Origin: Akkermansiaceae bacterium UBA1315
Lineage (GTDB): Bacteria > Verrucomicrobiota > Verrucomicrobiia > Verrucomicrobiales > Akkermansiaceae
Reading direction: 5' to 3'
Assembly: GCA_002307065.1 (NCBI GenBank)
Contig: DBTN01000050.1
Span: forward strand, 18,668-82,667
Length of the DNA: 64,000 nucleotides
How positions within the stretch are numbered: the stretch's first letter is position 1; each line of letters starts with the position of its first letter. The notes under the pieces were generated by a model. It had not been told where the DNA came from, ran no database searches, and saw only the letters and a list, made by a program, of their open reading frames with translations. This document shows, in pieces, positions 60,327 to 64,000 of this stretch. A program made the position numbers and the translations under genes.

Positions 60327-63300
60327 TCACGGGGTTGAGATTAACAACCTGACGAAGAAGTTGCTGGCTCCTTGAGTAGGCACGGAAGCGCTCATTTGAT
60401 AATACGTTCCCTCATCACTTACAACCGTAGGAGTAATGCCCGTATCAATCCAAGTAACGAGATCGGTTGTAGATTGAATGGTCGCTGTTGTACCTGTGAG
60501 GTTTTTGGCCATTCGGTAATTTAGAACGACCGTATCCGAACTTTCGAATACCACATTCACCATGCCCGGCGCATCACTCACAGAAGCCGAGCTACCGAGG
60601 AAATATTCCAATTGATTCGAATAGCCGTCAGCATCCGGGTCAGCATCCATTCCAATGACCAGTGCGCTGGTCTGACCAGGGAATGCCTCAGCAATCCATT
60701 CGTCAAAGGACTGCAGCGGCTCGGCACTGTCACCGACAGGTACCACGTTTTCCGGAGTGATCGAAGGATTGGTGAGATTAAACAATTCAGATACCTGCGA
60801 TGCTCCCAGGGCTGCATTGAATAGACGGAAATCGTCGATGGTACCGTCCAAATAAGGATCCCCTGACGACGATCTGCCGATCCAATTCTGTGTCGTGACC
60901 CCAAGGCTGGAAGGACGGTTCGTCATCGTGGTGCTGGTCGCGACGACCGACCCATTCACATACATCGTCGCCGTGTTGCCAGAAAGGGTCACCACGACGT
61001 GTGTCCATACCCCTGGAGTGAACTGAACCGTGGAGGGAGCCTCCAAATTTTTTCCATTACCATTCACACGAAGTCCAAACCGGACCACCCCCCCTGCGGT
61101 TTTTGGCGTGAAATACATGCTGTTCTGCGTGGTGCCGGTGCTGAAGTCAAACACGCGAGCCCACGTTGAAAGGCTGTTGAGATTCGCCCAAAACGCGATA
61201 CTGAAATCACTAAGACCACTGACCAGCCCCGACGGCAATGAGGCATATTGAGCGGAGGTGCTGGTGAGTTTGAGCGCTCCGTCAACCACGGCATTGCTAC
61301 CGTTCACCCAAGTCGGGCTGTTGATCAATGCCGCAGACCAACCATTGCCGCTTGAATCGGCAGCGGTGGTTCCTTGACCTTCGTCAAACGTCAAATACGC
61401 GATCGTCGGCCCGGCGGTCGCTGTGAATTCAGAGCTGGAGCTTACACCCGCCCCGTTGACAGCACTTATCACATAATAATAAGTGGCATTGCTTTCTAAG
61501 CCTAGATCCACATAAGCAGTCTCCGTCAATCCCGCAGCAATCGTGGTGTAAGGCCCACCGGAAGTCGACGCCCGTTCAATCGTGTAAGAAGAAGCATCTG
61601 CGGAAGCCGTCCACGAAAGCTGGATCTGTCCAGATGAACCGGCGGTGGTGATCAACCCGGTTGGGTTGGCAGGCAGCGTATCGATGGGAGCAAGCGTGCA
61701 GTTCAACACGGGATGATAAGCGGGAACGTCAGAGTCCTTTGAATGAAAGCCGATGTAAGTCGCCGTATTGTTCGAATCATAAATTTTGAAGGAAAGCACC
61801 TGGTCTCCCGCCGCCTCGCTCAACACACTGCTTGTCAAGCTGATCGATGTCTGAGTGCCCACGGTATAACCGGAAACCGCGGCGAGCACCGTGCCTGAAC
61901 CTACCGGCTGATTGTTCCAGGTGACGCCCGATTCTGTCCAGCTGTCATCCGTTATCAGTTCATAAGTTAAAATCCGATTTGCATCCACCTGGTTAGGAGT
62001 CAGCTGCAGAACGGCACTCTGGACGGTCGACAGAGCGCTCAGATCAAATTTCATGAATGTGTTTCGGTTGTAGTCGGAGTTCGTCACTCCGTCGGCTTTG
62101 ACACTCAAGTTTCGATCGTTTCCGAAATTACCGTCCACACTTTGACCATCGCGAGCAAACGTATCTGCGACCGGTTTAAGAAATACGGTCGAAGGAGTTA
62201 CCGAACTCGCAGTAGAACTATTTACCCCTTCGCCGTTTTCGTTTACGGCTGAGATCTGATAGTAATAAGTCTTTCCCGGGTAAAGGTCGTTGTTGGTATA
62301 AGATCCGCCGATCACACCCGTTGCGATCGTCGTGTAGGGACCGCTGCTGGAAAGCGACCGCTTCACCTGATAACTCAATGCACCCAGAGATTCCGTCCAC
62401 GACAGCTGCACCTGATTGAAAGCCACTGCCACTGCCGTTACAGACGTGGGTGCGGCAGGAGGACCGGTTGGCCGGGTCAAGGCCGCAAGCTCCACGCTGT
62501 CAGGACTTTCGCCGATCGTATTAACGGCACTGACGACATAGTAGTAAGTGGTCAGTTGCGACAATCCAGTATCGGTATAAGACGTAGTGCTTACGCCTGT
62601 TGCGATCGTCGTATACGGCCCACCGCTCACCGTGGAGCGCTTGACATGATAGCTGTTCGTTCCCGGAGCTGCGGCCCAAGATAGTGCAAGTGTGGATGGC
62701 GTGGCCGAAGCAACAGAAAGCGCCAAGGGCATAAACGGTTTCGAACCCGTCTGCCATGGCGTCCCCCCGATCACTTCCATGCTGTCAATGTTCGGCAATC
62801 CGCCCGAAGTGACGGACTGAAGCTTGAGACCGCCGACGCCCGCCTGGACATAGGCATACACCGTAACATAATCCCATGAAGAAAGAGAGCCGGTCGACGG
62901 GAAGCTAATGTTTGAGGCCACATCCACGCCGTTAACGGTAAGACTTGCCATCGCGTCAGTCGTCGAAGCATAGCGGAAAGTGAACGATTTGATATCCGAG
63001 GCATCAAAATCTAAGGTCCAGTTTACCCCAGCACCTGTGGAATCGTTCGTATTGGCATAGCCCGTTCCCACATAACCGGTCTCAGAACTCTCAATCGTTC
63101 CGTCAACCCCGCTGAACCCCGACTGATTTTCCTGAATCACGGTGCCACTTCCATAAACGGTCGGCACGACCACGATATGATCAAAGTAAATCGGAGTGGT
63201 GCGCGTGGCGGTTGCCCGGAACTCGATGATGTTTTGACCGGCATTCAGGGAAATGGATTGTTTGTTAATGGCCCATTGATTCAACTCAGGGGTCTGCACA

Positions 63301-64000
63301 AAGGTAGGAGTCGCAACTTTCGTCCCGTTCACGTAGAGATCAACAGAACTGATATCCGCACCGGTTACGGTATATCTTGTTTCCAAGCGATAAACCCCGG
63401 CAGCAAGAACGGTGACCGTGTCGCGGACCGCAGCAGCGGCGTTCGTTCCCAAATTCACATAACCCTGCCCCGTATAGTTTCGAATACTGCCGTAGTGCCC
63501 AGCAGCCGTAATCCCAGAAATGTTTTTATAATCAAAACACTCCCCTTCATACTGCAAGGCCCCGGTGTAGGTCGGCGGATCCGTAGGAGCAATCAGAGTG
63601 GCTGGAGTGTAAGCGGTCAAACGCCCGGTACCGGCACCGGAACAATTCACGGTGATATCAAGCGGACCGTTATGTTCAACCGTAAGGGTAAATACTCCAT
63701 CCGCCCAACTCTCCGTCACCACTGGCTCGACGGCCTGGGAGTTTCCACGGTTGACGTAGGACCAGGTGGGCTGGGTGGTCGCACCATAGATGGCAATCGT
63801 GTCAATTTTCGGGGTAGAATCAAATTCGTTGTCATAATTGTTCAGGTAATAAGTCACCTGATCGGCGTATTCCTTCATCACTCCCGCGGTGTAGCTGGAG
63901 AGAGTCAATTCCGTTCTTTCCGCGGTATTGTATTTAAAAGGAATGCTCCCACTCGCCGTTTGCGCGGTCTTGTAAGGATTGTAAACCACCCACGCATTTT
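60327..64000 (-). CDS. secreted GH98-like modular glycosidase, 5' part outside window
   Basis: This is the C-terminal 1224 residues of a larger protein; the frame stays open to the window edge. It begins in a GH98-type catalytic C-terminal region (GSIPFKYNTAERTELTLSSY, then NYDNEFDS and HNGPLDITVNCSG). In order follow a CBM6/35-like module (about 63.56-63.16 kb), a second CBM35-like module (63.15-62.76), two FN3 domains (62.73-62.19), a DNRLRE module (62.19-61.69), a third FN3 (61.68-61.42) and a LamG/concanavalin-like module (61.41-60.78). A calcium loop DADPDADGYSNQLEYFLG and a final FFVRLLISTP strand end it. Secretion and action on host or algal glycans are inferred. Confidence 0.8.
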   Translation of the reverse strand, partial: NAWVVYNPYKTAQTASGSIPFKYNTAERTELTLSSYTAGVMKEYADQVTYYLNNYDNEFDSTPKIDTIAIYGATTQPTWSYVNRGNSQAVEPVVTESWADGVFTLTVEHNGPLDITVNCSGAGTGRLTAYTPATLIAPTDPPTYTGALQYEGECFDYKNISGITAAGHYGSIRNYTGQGYVNLGTNAAAAVRDTVTVLAAGVYRLETRYTVTGADISSVDLYVNGTKVATPTFVQTPELNQWAINKQSISLNAGQNIIEFRATATRTTPIYFDHIVVVPTVYGSGTVIQENQSGFSGVDGTIESSETGYVGTGYANTNDSTGAGVNWTLDFDASDIKSFTFRYASTTDAMASLTVNGVDVASNISFPSTGSLSSWDYVTVYAYVQAGVGGLKLQSVTSGGLPNIDSMEVIGGTPWQTGSKPFMPLALSVASATPSTLALSWAAAPGTNSYHVKRSTVSGGPYTTIATGVSTTSYTDTGLSQLTTYYYVVSAVNTIGESPDSVELAALTRPTGPPAAPTSVTAVAVAFNQVQLSWTESLGALSYQVKRSLSSSGPYTTIATGVIGGSYTNNDLYPGKTYYYQISAVNENGEGVNSSTASSVTPSTVFLKPVADTFARDGQSVDGNFGNDRNLSVKADGVTNSDYNRNTFMKFDLSALSTVQSAVLQLTPNQVDANRILTYELITDDSWTESGVTWNNQPVGSGTVLAAVSGYTVGTQTSISLTSSVLSEAAGDQVLSFKIYDSNNTATYIGFHSKDSDVPAYHPVLNCTLAPIDTLPANPTGLITTAGSSGQIQLSWTASADASSYTIERASTSGGPYTTIAAGLTETAYVDLGLESNATYYYVISAVNGAGVSSSSEFTATAGPTIAYLTFDEGQGTTAADSSGNGWSAALINSPTWVNGSNAVVDGALKLTSTSAQYASLPSGLVSGLSDFSIAFWANLNSLSTWARVFDFSTGTTQNSMYFTPKTAGGVVRFGLRVNGNGKNLEAPSTVQFTPGVWTHVVVTLSGNTATMYVNGSVVATSTTMTNRPSSLGVTTQNWIGRSSSGDPYLDGTIDDFRLFNAALGASQVSELFNLTNPSITPENVVPVGDSAEPLQSFDEWIAEAFPGQTSALVIGMDADPDADGYSNQLEYFLGSSASVSDAPGMVNVVFESSDTVVLNYRMAKNLTGTTATIQSTTDLVTWIDTGITPTVVSDEGTYYQMSASVPTQGASNFFVRLLISTP

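Noticed and set aside
61420..62730. Repeated sequence blocks as a CRISPR or tandem DNA repeat
   Set aside because: The repetition comes from three FN3 domains sharing a GPYTTIA-type strand; the DNA repeats are diverged and in frame.

Overview
This window looks like chromosomal DNA of a Verrucomicrobiota bacterium, moderately GC-rich and gene-dense. The evidence is a TIGR04073-type exosortase-associated protein, a PEP-CTERM tail, a large secreted modular glycosidase ending in the calcium-loop plus C-terminal domain common in that phylum, and several proteins of verrucomicrobial type. No rRNA operon, CRISPR array, integrase or transposase is visible. There are two tRNA genes, Leu and Val.

Layout. 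1-2.9 kb: edge of a type II fatty acid/polyketide-like cluster (AMP-dependent ligase, divergent from a ketosynthase and a catalytically dead ketosynthase partner). 2.9-5.9 kb: a CII-like regulator, a dihydrouridine synthase, a hydroxyacid dehydrogenase and a DUF2288 protein. 5.85-12.7 kb: a complete seven-gene Nit1C cluster (nitrilase, radical SAM, flavoprotein, GNAT, AIR-synthase-like and two small nitrogen-starvation proteins), with a divergent LacI-type regulator. 12.7-18.4 kb: an accessory island bounded by a tRNA-Leu. It holds gene wreckage (PEP-CTERM tail, truncated Fic gene, degenerate small paralog), an excisionase-like protein, a C39-like cysteine protease candidate, and a four-gene operon (GHKL ATPase, STAS-like/winged-helix protein, small unknown, DUF4417-like protein). 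I regard that operon as one of the two best candidates for an undescribed system.

18.5-22.8 kb: a Fe3+/phosphonate-type ABC importer. 22.9-26.3 kb: NIPSNAP, RimK-like ligase and a HipBA pair. 26.5-30.3 kb: purC and a SWIM/SNF2 helicase. 30.4-37.7 kb: parA and the cell-shape cluster mreB-mreC-mreD-mrdA-rng. 37.8-49.2 kb: mostly housekeeping genes (pyk, serA, dnaG, tRNA-Val) with an orphan DNA methyltransferase and a TPR/AAA+ pair. 49.4-51.5 kb: a two-component system.

51.6-58.9 kb: the second candidate system. It is a seven-gene minus-strand operon (YceI-like lipid-binding protein, polyprenyl synthetase, FtsX/LolD-type ABC transporter, a CcoN-like oxidase subunit in which I cannot find the CuB ligands, a small membrane protein, and an MFS transporter fused to two cytochrome c domains). 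A secreted thioredoxin-fold-like protein is divergent from it. 59-64 kb: a UlaG-like metallo-hydrolase, a small unknown protein with a decayed paralog in the island, and the 3' part of a GH98-like glycosidase with CBM, FN3, DNRLRE and LamG modules.

Across the window the palindrome ACCGGT is strikingly frequent, about 9 copies per 4 kb where I counted. Several convergent gene pairs overlap at their 3' ends.
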